Notes: generated from the letters alone by a model not told the origin. Shown: positions 55,165 to 64,000, counted from the stretch's first letter. The stretch: DNA of 64,000 nucleotides from Chitinophaga rupis (GCF_900109685.1 NZ_FOBB01000009.1:124001-188000), one strand, 5' to 3'. A program made the numbers and translations.

Positions 55165-58100
55165 ATGAAACAATTTTCCCCTGTTACAGCCCGGAAATGG
55201 GTACTGTTTTTAAGCATTTTCTTTTTATCGTTACAGACTTTCGCACAACCTGTTATCAGCTCATTTTCACCGGCAGCAGGTGCTATAGGCACACCGGTGA
55301 CCATAACGGGCACTGGCTTCAGTGCTGTTCCTGCCAATAACATCGTGTTCTTTGGCGCTGTAAAAGCGGCTGTAACAGCCGCTTCATCAACTTCATTAAC
55401 AGTTACAGTACCGGCAGGGGCTACCTTCATGCCCATGTCTGTTACGGTCAATCATCTTACCGCTTATTCCGCCAAACCATTTATGGTTACGTTTCCGGAT
55501 GGAGGACCATTTACCGGCGGATCATTTGAGCGGCAAACGTCCCTTACAACATCGCTCTATCCTTTTGCAGTTGCTATTACTGACCTGGATGGTGATGGGA
55601 AGCCGGACCTGGCGGCTGCCTGTAATGGTAACGTGCCTGCATCTACGCTGTCTGTATTCAGGAACACCGGCGCCGGAAGTGCGCTGTCTTTCAGCGTAAA
55701 AAAAGATCTTCCCATTGCTGATATGCCTTATGCAGTTGCTGCCGGAGACCTGGATGGCGATGGTAAACCGGATCTGGCAGCCACCTATATTTCAGGTGGC
55801 GGGAATGTTGCGGTGTATAAGAATACCAGCTCGCCGGGAGTGGTGTCAATGGCGGCGCCTGTAACTTATGCCACAGGAACCAATCCTTATAAGGTACTGA
55901 TAGGCGATATAGACCGGGACGGGAAGCCCGACCTGGTTATATCCAATTATCTTGCCGGTAGCATTACGGTTTTAAGAAATACCAGTGCCGGCGGGGTTAT
56001 ATCTTTTGCTCCTAAAGTGGATCTTACTACAGCTCCTTTGTCCTATGGCATTGCCATAGCAGATCTTGATGGCGATGGTAAGCTGGATATAGCAACAACA
56101 GCGCCGCAGACCGCCATTTTAGCCATACACAGGAATACCAGCGCCCCCGGAACTATTTCGTTTGATGCCGCAATGGATATTACTGTCCCAACCCAACCTG
56201 TGTCGCTCACTGCAGGCGACATAGATGGTGATGGTAAAGCCGATATAGCTGTAGTGGACTATGCGGGGTTTTCAGTACTGCGCAATACCTCGGCAGCCGG
56301 TTCAATTTCTTTTGGGCCGCTGGTAAGTTTTCCGTTCAGCAGCCCTTCTTCAGAGCGTATGGATATTGCAATGGGCGATCTGGATGGTGATGCCAAACCC
56401 GATCTTGCTATATCAGATGAGGCCAACGCTGTGTTTATATCAAAAAACACTTCTGCTACCGGAACTGTTTCTTTTGCACCGGACGTGAAATTTTTTGCGG
56501 AAGCGGCCTTCCGTGTTGTGATCGGAGACCTTAACGGGGATGGGAAACCGGAGATGGTAGCGCCGGATTTTACTGGCAATGCGCTTACCTTGTTCAGGAA
56601 CAGGATAACGGACCCTTACATCTCCTCTTTTGACCCCGCAGAAGCAGTGGAAGGGACTACCGTAACAATTTCCGGCACTAACTTCTCCGGTGTAACGGCT
56701 GTTAGTTTCGGGGGCGTGCCGGCCGCTTCTTTTACGGTAGTGAATGCAACCACTATAACAGCCATCGTAGGAAAAGGAGCGCCGGGCGAAATAGTAGTTA
56801 CTAATGCATATGGTACGGCAAAGATTGATGGCTTTATTTTTCATGGTCCGCCGGTTATTTCTTCATTTACACCATTGTCAGCCAAAACAGGGGATACCAT
56901 CACCATTACAGGCAAATTTCTTACAGATGTTACAGCCGTTACTTTGGGAGGTACGCCTGCGGCTTCATTCACTATAAACTCCCATACCAGTATTAGCGCT
57001 GTAGTAGGCGCCGGATCAAGCGGCAGCGTAAGTGTGGCATCGCCATACGGACCGGCTTCTTTACCTGGGTTCACATACTATCCGCCTCCGGCCATCACTT
57101 CCTTTACACCCTCCGGTGGAGATAAGGGTACGGTGATTACCATCACTGGTACAAATTTTACAGGCGTTTCAAAGGTATTGGTTGGAGGAGCGCCCGTGGC
57201 ATCGTTCACCGTGCAGTCTGCAACCACTATTACAGCGGTGATCAGCGAAGGCGGTACCGGGAGTGTTGCAGTAACCGCACAGGGTGGAACAGCTCTCTCC
57301 TCAGGTGTATTTGCATTTCCTCCACCCACTGTTACTTCATTTTCACCGCTTAGCGGTCCTGCAGGAACAACCGTTACCATCACGGGTACTAACTTCCGGA
57401 GTGATGTAAATGCCAACTATGTTTATTTTGGGGCGGTAAAAGCTGTTGTGAAAGCAGCTACCCGTACGGCTCTTACCGTAACGGTGCCAACCGGCGCCAC
57501 CTATGCGCCGTTGACGGTTACAGTGAATAACAACACCGCGTATGCCGGCCAGCCATTTAATATGACTTATAACGGCGGAGATACAGGGATCACGGATGTC
57601 TCTTTTGCCTGGAAGCTTGCAGGAGCTGTTTACAACAGAACCCATGATGTTTTTATGGCAGACCTGGATGGCGACAGCAGATCCGATCTGGTGTATTGTC
57701 ACGACTTTGATGGAAGTGTTGCAGTGCTGCATAACACCAGTACCGGCGGTATGGTATCATTTGCACCTGGTACAAATATTGACGGTATATATCTGATCAG
57801 CAGGATGGCGGTTGCTGACATAACCGGTGACGGCAAGCTGGATATTATTTTCAGGGATGCCTATTTTAACACGCCTTATGTTTGCCGCAACATCAGTACA
57901 CCGGGTCATATTTTATTCGCAGAAAAAGTAGCCCTGCCGGAAGGCCTTGATCCGTTAAATCTTCTTATCAATGATTTTGATGGTGACGGGAAAGCCGATA
58001 TTATCGGACATACTTATGATGGTTTTGAATTTACCACTACTATATCAGTTTTCAGAAATACCGGGGATAACGGCATCATTTCATTTGCACCAGCAGGAGA

Positions 58101-59754
58101 AACCGTTTACGAGTTCTTCGGAAGCAGGATCCGTTCTGCAGATTTTGACAATGACGGCAAACCGGATATTGCGCTTGCCGGCGGTAACAGGGTCAGGATA
58201 TTAAAAAATTCCAGCACGCCGGGTAATATTTCCTTTGTTAACAACGGCTTTTTCGAACCTGCTAATAATCCTTCCGCGCTTGCTGTAGCTGACTTTGACA
58301 ACGATCATAAACCGGACCTGGTACTTGGTAGCGGCCGGCAGCTTATTGTTTACAGGAATATCAGCAGCTCCGGGAATATCGCTTTCGCGCCGCCGCTTAC
58401 TTATGAAACAGGCACCTACGGCATAAAATCCAACCTGCAGCACATTGCTATAGGGCAGCTGGATGGTGACGGACTGCCGGATATTGCCGTTAGTGATAAC
58501 GGCGGTTTACTGCTGTTCCGCAATACAAGTGGTCAGGGCACTCTATCCTTAGGTCCACCCGAGTATTTCGATGTACAGGATGAGGTGGGTTCCGTTACGG
58601 ACAGCGATATCGGAGATCTTGACGGAGATGGTAAAGCAGATATTGCAGTATCAAATTTTTCCAGCGGCAACATTTCTGTTTTCAGGAATCAGCAGGGAGA
58701 AAAGATCGTAGCACTTTGTTCGGTAACAGATACTACACTCACTGCAGACATTACAGGTACCAGCTATCAGTGGCAGGTGAATAATGGTAGTGGTTTTAGC
58801 GCTGTTGCAGATAATGCAAATTATACCGGCGCTGCAACAGCATCGCTGAAAATGAGCGCTATCCCGGAATCATGGAATGGGTATCAATACCGTTGTGTGG
58901 TGGATGGCAATGCCGGCAAAAGTATCAACCTGGAGCTGCGCACTACGATTATACAAAGCGGTACGGCAGCTGCTGAAGCCAGCCCTTGCCCCGAAATTCC
59001 TGTTGCAGTAACATTTAATCCCACCAATGTGGACTACAAGACAACCATTGAATTATGGGAAAGTACTAACGGCAGTGCTTTTGCACCACTTTCTTCCCAG
59101 GTGTATTTTGGCGGGGCAATGCGTTTTGATGTGGAAAAAGATACCGTAACAGGTGTCAGAAAATATTTCTTTGTTATTAAGCCGCGGCAGGGTCTTTCCT
59201 GTGCGCCAATAACGCATTCCGATACCACCACCATTACGATAGAAGAATTTAAAGCGCCGGTGCTTGCGGTTAACGGGCCTAACTTAACGGTTACCAATAC
59301 GGAAGCAGGCGTGGAGTATAGATGGCAGGTACAAAATTCAGCAGGCGAATGGACGTTTGTAATACCTTCCGCCGAAGGTCCCGCATACACGGTGCGGAAT
59401 CTGGGAACATACAGGGTACAGGCTATGCGGACTGCTTGTGGAAATGCGGTGTATTCAGCGCCTCAAACCATGATTATAACAGCTATTGACCCGGTAACTC
59501 CTGAAAGCGTGGGAATGAAGCTGTTTCCAAACCCTGTTAGCACCTCCCTTACCATTGGTCCGTTAAAACTGGCTCACAGGTGGCAAACGCTGGATATATA
59601 CCGTACCGATGGTCAGCTGCTGCTGGCTGGGTACGATATCAGCAATCAAACCAGGGTTACCCTGAACACGGAAAGCCTTACAAGCGGCACCTATACAGCG
59701 GTGCTGCGGCGGAAAGCAGGGCAACCGGTGGTGATTAAATTTGTAAAACAATAG
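55165..59754 (+). CDS. Large secreted FG-GAP/VCBS and IPT-TIG repeat protein with type IX sorting domain
   Basis: The product has 1529 residues with a signal peptide ending near residue 28 (QTFAQ). Domains in order: an IPT/TIG Ig-like domain (28-115); about six FG-GAP/VCBS blades each with 'DLDGDGKPDLA'-type calcium-binding loops (130-475); four IPT/TIG domains (480-800); a second blade set (810-1185, 'DFDGDGKADI', 'DFDNDGKPDI'); Ig-like domains (1190-1450); and a type A C-terminal sorting domain (about 1455-1529: 'MKLFPNPVSTSLTI', 'IYRTDGQLL', 'SGTYTAVL'). The last implies export by the type IX system and surface attachment. Two seven-bladed propeller-like units are likely. An adhesin or binding role is probable; ligand unknown. 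Confidence 0.92.
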   Translation: MKQFSPVTARKWVLFLSIFFLSLQTFAQPVISSFSPAAGAIGTPVTITGTGFSAVPANNIVFFGAVKAAVTAASSTSLTVTVPAGATFMPMSVTVNHLTAYSAKPFMVTFPDGGPFTGGSFERQTSLTTSLYPFAVAITDLDGDGKPDLAAACNGNVPASTLSVFRNTGAGSALSFSVKKDLPIADMPYAVAAGDLDGDGKPDLAATYISGGGNVAVYKNTSSPGVVSMAAPVTYATGTNPYKVLIGDIDRDGKPDLVISNYLAGSITVLRNTSAGGVISFAPKVDLTTAPLSYGIAIADLDGDGKLDIATTAPQTAILAIHRNTSAPGTISFDAAMDITVPTQPVSLTAGDIDGDGKADIAVVDYAGFSVLRNTSAAGSISFGPLVSFPFSSPSSERMDIAMGDLDGDAKPDLAISDEANAVFISKNTSATGTVSFAPDVKFFAEAAFRVVIGDLNGDGKPEMVAPDFTGNALTLFRNRITDPYISSFDPAEAVEGTTVTISGTNFSGVTAVSFGGVPAASFTVVNATTITAIVGKGAPGEIVVTNAYGTAKIDGFIFHGPPVISSFTPLSAKTGDTITITGKFLTDVTAVTLGGTPAASFTINSHTSISAVVGAGSSGSVSVASPYGPASLPGFTYYPPPAITSFTPSGGDKGTVITITGTNFTGVSKVLVGGAPVASFTVQSATTITAVISEGGTGSVAVTAQGGTALSSGVFAFPPPTVTSFSPLSGPAGTTVTITGTNFRSDVNANYVYFGAVKAVVKAATRTALTVTVPTGATYAPLTVTVNNNTAYAGQPFNMTYNGGDTGITDVSFAWKLAGAVYNRTHDVFMADLDGDSRSDLVYCHDFDGSVAVLHNTSTGGMVSFAPGTNIDGIYLISRMAVADITGDGKLDIIFRDAYFNTPYVCRNISTPGHILFAEKVALPEGLDPLNLLINDFDGDGKADIIGHTYDGFEFTTTISVFRNTGDNGIISFAPAGETVYEFFGSRIRSADFDNDGKPDIALAGGNRVRILKNSSTPGNISFVNNGFFEPANNPSALAVADFDNDHKPDLVLGSGRQLIVYRNISSSGNIAFAPPLTYETGTYGIKSNLQHIAIGQLDGDGLPDIAVSDNGGLLLFRNTSGQGTLSLGPPEYFDVQDEVGSVTDSDIGDLDGDGKADIAVSNFSSGNISVFRNQQGEKIVALCSVTDTTLTADITGTSYQWQVNNGSGFSAVADNANYTGAATASLKMSAIPESWNGYQYRCVVDGNAGKSINLELRTTIIQSGTAAAEASPCPEIPVAVTFNPTNVDYKTTIELWESTNGSAFAPLSSQVYFGGAMRFDVEKDTVTGVRKYFFVIKPRQGLSCAPITHSDTTTITIEEFKAPVLAVNGPNLTVTNTEAGVEYRWQVQNSAGEWTFVIPSAEGPAYTVRNLGTYRVQAMRTACGNAVYSAPQTMIITAIDPVTPESVGMKLFPNPVSTSLTIGPLKLAHRWQTLDIYRTDGQLLLAGYDISNQTRVTLNTESLTSGTYTAVLRRKAGQPVVIKFVKQ

Positions 59755-59757
59755 AAG

Positions 59758-59847
59758 TAGCTATTAGATTTAGCTATTGGCATTTAGCTGTTAGCTTTTA
59801 GCTGTTTGGTGTTTTGCTAACAGCTAATTGCTAACAGCTAACAGCTA
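59758..59847. repeat. AGCTGTTAGC-rich inverted/tandem repeat between convergent genes
   Basis: TAGCTGTTAGC at 59785-59795 is complemented by GCTAACAGCTA at 59816-59826 and again at 59830-59840, with extra partial units (TAGCTAT, ACAGCTA) on both sides. It can fold into alternative hairpins and probably ends transcription from both convergent genes. It resembles dispersed intergenic repeats of this phylum. Confidence 0.7.
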
Positions 59848-59850
59848 CTC

Positions 59851-61872
59851 TCATTCCGCTATCGGGAACGCTACTATCCTCACCTTGGTGCAACCATACG
59901 GCACCAGGGTGATTTTTTGTATGGTACTATCTGTTTTGCCTTTATAAAACCCATTGCGGTCTGTTACCGGCTGGTAAGCCACCCCGTTCACCGCTTCCCA
60001 GCCCGGCAGGCGTTTAGCCGGCGCCGTGATCTGCAGGGGAGCGTGTTCCAGGTTCCATACAAAATCATCACCCGCAGGTTTTACGGTGCTGAACTGTAAT
60101 TGTGCGGCCGGTTTTTCCACTGCAGCGCGCTGTAATGCAAAGTTCCATGCTTCCTCAGGATATACGCTCAGGTAATCGCCTTCTTCCGCATCCGTTCCCT
60201 TTTCCCATTTTTCGTTGAGCTTTAATGCATATACCAGTGGCCCTCTTTCTACTGAGCGGGAATTACGGCCCCATACTGTGGTAGTTATTTCCATAGGCAG
60301 CTGTAAGCTAAGCTGGTCGCCGTTTTTCCAGGTACGGTTTACAGTAGTTATTTCCCCGCCTTTGGCATGTTGCAACGGCTGCCCGTTCAACAGTAAGGTG
60401 GCTTCTTTGCACCAGCCGGGAATGCGCAGCTGAAAAGGGAAGGCAGCCGCTTTAGGCATGGTTAGCTCAAAATGCACCTGGTCTTCAAAAGGGTAGCTTG
60501 TAACTTCGTTAATGGTAACAGCAGTGCTGTCTTTACCCACTTTAGCCGTCAAACGGTTTGGGGCATACGTTAATGCCGCTACGCCATTGCCAGCCGTGGT
60601 ATACCACAGGTGCTGGGCAAATTTTGTCCAGCCCTGGTGCATATTAGCCAGGCAGCAGGTGTACCCGCTGCGCATGCCCAGCACATTACACATTTCCCGG
60701 TTAAAGGGCAGGGAGAAATCAAAAACGCCCCTGCTGATCTGTACCTGGTTAGCCACCTGGAAATACTGTTTGTTATTATAATCATCCGTAGTTTGCGTGG
60801 GCAGGGCATTAAACGCCATTTTTTCCAGCGCATCCATATAAGGTACTTCACCGGTAATGCCAATAATGTTTTCCAGGGAGTACATGGCTTCTACTACAGC
60901 GCACAGCTCTACGCCCTGCGTAGGGTCGTTACCGTTCAGGTCTTCATCGCCCGAAAAAATACCCATGGGCAGCCCATGCACGGTCATAAGGTCGTGCCAG
61001 CCGGTTTGCAGGTTGCGCAGGTAGGTTTTGTTACCGGTACGCTGGTAGTTAATGGCCGGCGCTTTCAGGCCCATGGCCACATTCACGGCATGGCGTTTCA
61101 TCCAGTCGTCCATATCGCGGTAAGTAGTGGTGCTGATCATCCAATCCCGGTTCCCCATCCAGGTAGTCCACGCAAAGGATTGCGATTCCAGCAGCTCTGC
61201 CAGTTGCAGCAGTTTTGCATCATGTGTTTTGGTGTACAGCCATTGCGCTATCATTACATTCTCAATACCGCGGGAGGTAGCCCATTCCGTCCATTTACCC
61301 AGCGGCGCTGTTTTTAATGCCTGTAGCTGGTAGTGGAAATACCGGGTCATAAAAGGCAGTACCCGTGGGTCTTTTGTGGCGGTGTAATATTGCTGCAGCA
61401 CTTTTAGCATCACCATTTTAGGCCACCAGTCCTCACCGTCAGCGGCATGTTGCGCATCAATGGTAATATGTTGTTCCCGTTCTGCTTTTGTAAGCGGGCC
61501 AAAATAACCGGAAGGGCGTTGATGGTCCAGCGTCCAGTTCACATAACGCAGCACTTTTTCCTGCAGGGTTTTATCATCCAGCAGATAGGCCAGGGGCAGT
61601 GCACCATCCAGCCAGTAGGGTGTTTCCTCCCATCCATCACCCTTTCCGCCCAGCCAGCCGTTATCCTGTTTCACTTTTTTATATACTTCATCCAGGTGGC
61701 CTGAAGTACCGTTCCGCATAATCACCAGCTGGTTGCGCAGCCATCCCGATGGCTGTATAGCGCCCAGCGGCAGCTCCTGGTAAATGGGGACGGTGTAAGC
61801 GGTTTTGGTTTGCGCAAAAGTTCCTGGTGCTAATGCAAGCAGGGAAAAACTATAGGTTAATAACTTTTTCAT
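59851..61872 (-). CDS. GH127-family glycoside hydrolase (beta-L-arabinofuranosidase-like)
   Basis: The product has 673 residues with a signal peptide ending near residue 21 (TFAQ). An (alpha/alpha)6 barrel domain is followed by beta-sandwich modules, as in GH127 (formerly DUF1680). The family's zinc ligands appear to be present: the Glu-x-Cys pair E322/C324 (GVELCA) and the vicinal C406-C407 (GYTCCLANMHQGW); one of the vicinal Cys acts as nucleophile in the characterised enzyme. E310 (GDEDLNG) is a possible acid/base. It would remove beta-L-arabinofuranosyl groups, for example from plant hydroxyproline-rich glycoproteins. No other glycosidase or SusCD gene is adjacent. Confidence 0.9.
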   Translation of the reverse strand: MKKLLTYSFSLLALAPGTFAQTKTAYTVPIYQELPLGAIQPSGWLRNQLVIMRNGTSGHLDEVYKKVKQDNGWLGGKGDGWEETPYWLDGALPLAYLLDDKTLQEKVLRYVNWTLDHQRPSGYFGPLTKAEREQHITIDAQHAADGEDWWPKMVMLKVLQQYYTATKDPRVLPFMTRYFHYQLQALKTAPLGKWTEWATSRGIENVMIAQWLYTKTHDAKLLQLAELLESQSFAWTTWMGNRDWMISTTTYRDMDDWMKRHAVNVAMGLKAPAINYQRTGNKTYLRNLQTGWHDLMTVHGLPMGIFSGDEDLNGNDPTQGVELCAVVEAMYSLENIIGITGEVPYMDALEKMAFNALPTQTTDDYNNKQYFQVANQVQISRGVFDFSLPFNREMCNVLGMRSGYTCCLANMHQGWTKFAQHLWYTTAGNGVAALTYAPNRLTAKVGKDSTAVTINEVTSYPFEDQVHFELTMPKAAAFPFQLRIPGWCKEATLLLNGQPLQHAKGGEITTVNRTWKNGDQLSLQLPMEITTTVWGRNSRSVERGPLVYALKLNEKWEKGTDAEEGDYLSVYPEEAWNFALQRAAVEKPAAQLQFSTVKPAGDDFVWNLEHAPLQITAPAKRLPGWEAVNGVAYQPVTDRNGFYKGKTDSTIQKITLVPYGCTKVRIVAFPIAE

Positions 61873-61999
61873 AACTGTTTTAAAGTGTCTGCAATGGTGT
61901 TACAATTTACCTGGCTGAATTATTGGGTAAATGTAATAATTATTGAGGATGGGTATCCTATAGTTGCATGAGGTGTGAAAAATGGGGATGGGATCCGCT

Positions 62000-62494
62000 T
62001 TATGATTTGGGGCCTTTTCTTTTTCCTGGCTTAGGTTTTTGTTTTGGAAGCGCTTTTTTTATTTCTCTAACATCCTGGATATCCTGTTTTCTTCCGGAAG
62101 CAACTTTATTCTGTACCAGATCATTCAGGCTGATATAAGAAATTTCCAGGTCGCCTTCTACTATCTTTTGCCTGTTCTGAAAGGCTTCTTTGAAATTTAC
62201 TCCATCAATACTGTTAAGTATATCAATACGCAGTGGCGGGTAACCGATCTGTGAAACATAACCTGGCTGTAAAAAGTCTTCCTTCTCCAGGCCTAAAGAA
62301 GCCATTCCGAATGCTTTAATTACCTGGACCAGCTTCTCTGCATTTGCTTCAGATATATTGATCCAGATATCCAGGTCGCCTGTATAGCGCGGCTTACCAT
62401 GAAAGGCCATTGCATAGCCGCCTACCACCATATATTCTACATCAAACTTGTTGAGCAGCTTTATAAAATCTTCAAAATCTTGCGCTAATGTCAT
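62000..62494 (-). CDS. Minimal nucleotidyltransferase-fold protein (MNT/DUF6036-like)
   Basis: The product has 164 residues. The N-terminal nucleotidyltransferase core shows 'VEYMVVGGYAMAFHGKPRYTGDLDIWI', that is the Gly-Gly helix followed by the Asp-x-Asp metal motif (D-L-D), then 'LRIDIL' as a possible third Asp strand. The tail is Lys/Pro-rich. It overlaps the upstream gene by 4 bp (same operon, same strand). Proteins of this type act as antitoxins or AMP-transferases in MNT-type toxin-antitoxin pairs. Which partner is toxin or antitoxin cannot be decided here. Confidence 0.8.
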   Translation of the reverse strand: MTLAQDFEDFIKLLNKFDVEYMVVGGYAMAFHGKPRYTGDLDIWINISEANAEKLVQVIKAFGMASLGLEKEDFLQPGYVSQIGYPPLRIDILNSIDGVNFKEAFQNRQKIVEGDLEISYISLNDLVQNKVASGRKQDIQDVREIKKALPKQKPKPGKRKGPKS

Positions 62495-62922
62495 TGCTCA
62501 GTCCTTATTTTATTTATAGCTGTTTTATCCATTCGCTGTCCCTTTTTAAGCATTTGGGAAACCAGGAAAGTGACTGCCTCTGCTCTTTTATTTACAGGCT
62601 GGCTTAGCCAGTAACGCAGATCCCGAACCTCGTCATCTGCCTTTTTCATAGGCACCTTTCGCACAACAGGAGCTATATTTCTTGTGCCTTCAGAAGGCGT
62701 AAGGTTTGATTTTGGCTTGGCAATGATCTCTTTCCTTTCTACACGAACAAGGTCGTTTTCAAAGGCTATTTTATCTTTACTTAAATAGTTGTTGAGCGTA
62801 TTGTAATTGTATTGAGGATAACTCAGGCAGAAATTTTTCAGGTTGGAAAAAACCTCTACCTGGTTTTGCTTCTTCCAGTGAATCAGCACGATCCTCTTTC
62901 CTTTTAAAATTGTTTCTGACAT
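62491..62922 (-). CDS. Partner of the nucleotidyltransferase protein, unknown family
   Basis: The product has 143 residues, is basic and cytoplasmic. The C-terminal third contains 'VRDLRYWLSQPVNKRAEAVTFL', a short helical motif that is, as far as I recall, a frequent feature of small proteins encoded just before nucleotidyltransferase genes (compare 'YWRSRPPEERL'-type motifs). The N-terminal half (about 1-75, 'LIHWKKQNQVEVFSNLKNFC' ... 'YNYNTLNNYLSKDKIAF') looks like a small DNA-binding fold. It starts the two-gene unit and overlaps its partner by 4 bp. A toxin-antitoxin or regulatory role is inferred. Confidence 0.65.
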   Translation of the reverse strand: MSETILKGKRIVLIHWKKQNQVEVFSNLKNFCLSYPQYNYNTLNNYLSKDKIAFENDLVRVERKEIIAKPKSNLTPSEGTRNIAPVVRKVPMKKADDEVRDLRYWLSQPVNKRAEAVTFLVSQMLKKGQRMDKTAINKIRTEQ

Positions 62923-63069
62923 ACCACAAATATAACAAATATTATGCTTTTATTTGTCAAATTGCCTCAATAATACACTCAATATTTAATTGCGTTAAGA
63001 CTTTAAGTTTTTAAGCTCTTAAATGAATGCTGGTATTTTCTTTTACTTTAGTATTAATTGTAACCACCT

Positions 63070-63177
63070 ATGATCGCTATTATACTTATCGTTTTAAGCA
63101 TTGCCTGCATCCTCATTGCAGGCGCTATTATCCGTATCAACCTTCAATCAAAGGAATGGAGCAGCTGGGAGGATTAA
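63070..63177 (+). CDS. 35-residue membrane peptide
   Basis: The small frame starts at ATG 63070 and stops at TAA 63175. It encodes one hydrophobic helix (MIAIILIVLSIACILIAGAI), then a short polar tail ending in WSSWED. Start, helix and acidic amphipathic tail have the form of a genuine single-pass small protein. It lies 53 bp before the next gene. A longer frame over the same bases (63027-63209) is less plausible in composition. Confidence 0.5.
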   Translation: MIAIILIVLSIACILIAGAIIRINLQSKEWSSWED

Positions 63178-63230
63178 TACTACTGCCGGGCACGTTTGTG
63201 GTGGAATGATTGTTGAAGCATTCCCCATAT

Positions 63231-63977
63231 ATGATTCCAAAAGAGCACCAAAACAATACCTCGCACGTATTTTATAAAGAAGCCTTACTGCACCTGCGGG
63301 AGAGCGGCGTACCCTTTATGCTGGGCGGCGCCTTTGCCATGTTCCATTACACCGGCATTTACCGGGATACTAAAGACCTGGATATTTTTTGTGCACCTCC
63401 CGATTACCCGGCCATCCTGAAGCTGTTTGCAGCTAAAGAAGGTTACCGCACAGAGCTGACAGACGTTCGCTGGCTGGCAAAAGTGTTCAAAGGCGAATAT
63501 TTTGTTGATATCATCTTTGCTTCCCCCGCTAACATCTTTCATATGGATGATAGCTGGTTTGAGCGCGCACCTGAAGCGGAATTTGTAGGCGTAAAGGTGA
63601 AATTATTACCGCCGGAAGAGCTGATCTACTGTAAGATCTATGTGCAGAACCGGGAACGCTTTGATGGCGCAGATATCAATCACATTATACTTAAATACGG
63701 GAAAGAGCTAAACTGGCAACACCTGCTTACCCGCCTGGATCAGCACTGGCATTTACTGCTGTCGCAGCTGGTTAATTTCCAGTTCGTATACCCGGCAGAT
63801 CACCGGGACATTGTTCCCAAATGGCTGCTGGATGAGCTGATTAGAAGAACGCAGGAACAATATGAGCTGCCCGCACCCGTAGAACGGGTTTGCCGCGGGC
63901 CCATGATAGACCAGACGCAGTACCAGGTAGATGTGAAGGACTGGGACTATAGATCGTACACCATTAAAACCGTATAG
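63231..63977 (+). CDS. Nucleotidyltransferase-fold protein
   Basis: The product has 248 residues from ATG 63231 (the frame opens with TTG/ATG-like codons from 63210, so the start is uncertain). The core 'VPFMLGGAFAMFHYTGIYRDTKDLDIF' gives the Gly-Gly helix and Asp-x-Asp pair of the nucleotidyltransferase fold, followed by 'YFVDIIFASP' and 'LPPEELIYCKIYVQNRERFDGADI', typical of AbiEii-like or DUF6036-like members. It is unrelated to the 164-aa protein beyond the fold. The next gene starts 1 bp after its stop. A role in nucleotidyl transfer is likely; the substrate is unknown. Confidence 0.8.
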   Translation: MIPKEHQNNTSHVFYKEALLHLRESGVPFMLGGAFAMFHYTGIYRDTKDLDIFCAPPDYPAILKLFAAKEGYRTELTDVRWLAKVFKGEYFVDIIFASPANIFHMDDSWFERAPEAEFVGVKVKLLPPEELIYCKIYVQNRERFDGADINHIILKYGKELNWQHLLTRLDQHWHLLLSQLVNFQFVYPADHRDIVPKWLLDELIRRTQEQYELPAPVERVCRGPMIDQTQYQVDVKDWDYRSYTIKTV

Positions 63978-63978
63978 C

Positions 63979-64000
63979 ATGGCAGCATCCGGAAAAACAC
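63979..64000 (+). CDS. Start of a further gene, cut by the window end
   Basis: An ATG 1 bp after the nucleotidyltransferase stop opens a frame reading MAASGKT before the window ends. The spacing indicates co-transcription with the preceding gene. The product cannot be identified from seven codons. Confidence 0.5.

Noticed and set aside
55560..58660. CRISPR or simple DNA repeat array
   Set aside because: The regular similarity comes from protein-level FG-GAP and IPT repeats in a single open frame; no identical direct repeats with spacers are present anywhere in the window.
60610..61317. 235-aa plus-strand frame
   Set aside because: It is antisense to the GH127 gene, whose catalytic motifs are intact; it has no start context or recognisable domain.
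63027..63209. 60-aa frame with a hydrophobic start
   Set aside because: The overlapping 63070-63177 frame has a better membrane-peptide profile; this one has an implausible His/Tyr/Cys-rich middle.

Overview
The window looks like chromosome of a Bacteroidota bacterium, most likely a Chitinophagaceae member close to Chitinophaga. The indicators are a SusC/SusD pair, a GLPGLI-family protein beside an outer-membrane beta-barrel protein, giant YD-repeat (RHS) proteins of the Bacteroidota type, DUF5977 repeats, a type IX secretion C-terminal sorting domain, weak Shine-Dalgarno signals and a GH127 glycosidase. This is judged from protein motifs; no rRNA or tRNA gene is visible.

Layout. 1-11.6 kb: the 3' part of a susC gene, a susD gene, a small lipoprotein, an M20 metallopeptidase and two tandem M14 carboxypeptidase paralogues, ending in a strong hairpin terminator. 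Together they read as a peptide or protein uptake and degradation locus. 12.1-34.2 kb: six closely spaced genes, probably one 22-kb operon. They encode a coiled-coil plus beta-barrel outer-membrane protein, a small Ig-like secreted protein, a 2217-aa secreted protein with PA14 and DUF5977 modules, an 814-aa DNRLRE-like protein, a 249-aa periplasmic protein and a 2946-aa RHS protein with a variable C-terminal tip.

34.2-43.7 kb: an AT-richer accessory block. It holds a lipoprotein that could be the immunity partner of the RHS tip. Two nearly identical 1.43-kb direct repeats each carry a PKD-domain gene. Between them is a scrap-yard of displaced RHS core fragments, each followed by immunity-like genes: an unnamed family, a DUF6881-like protein, a macrodomain, and a Hint-toxin cassette followed by a barstar-like protein. 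Small membrane-protein genes follow. A separate diverged 90-bp repeat lies on both outer sides of this block.

43.8-55 kb: an AraC regulator, a VOC-domain protein, a beta-barrel outer-membrane protein and a convergent GLPGLI gene. Next to them is a histidine kinase/response regulator pair with a third coupled gene, then a lipoprotein M3 dipeptidyl carboxypeptidase. Two near-identical 38-bp elements sit exactly 47 bp upstream of the beta-barrel gene and of the GLPGLI gene. Each contains TTAAC boxes in helical phase, and they are good candidates for the operator of the neighbouring response regulator. 55-64 kb: a 1529-aa type IX-secreted FG-GAP/IPT protein, a GH127 glycosidase, a two-gene nucleotidyltransferase module that resembles an MNT-type toxin-antitoxin pair, a 35-aa membrane peptide gene, a second nucleotidyltransferase-fold gene and the first codons of another gene.

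The most promising under-described systems are the six-gene RHS operon with its decaying toxin/immunity array, and the two-component/GLPGLI/beta-barrel regulon with its shared operator.
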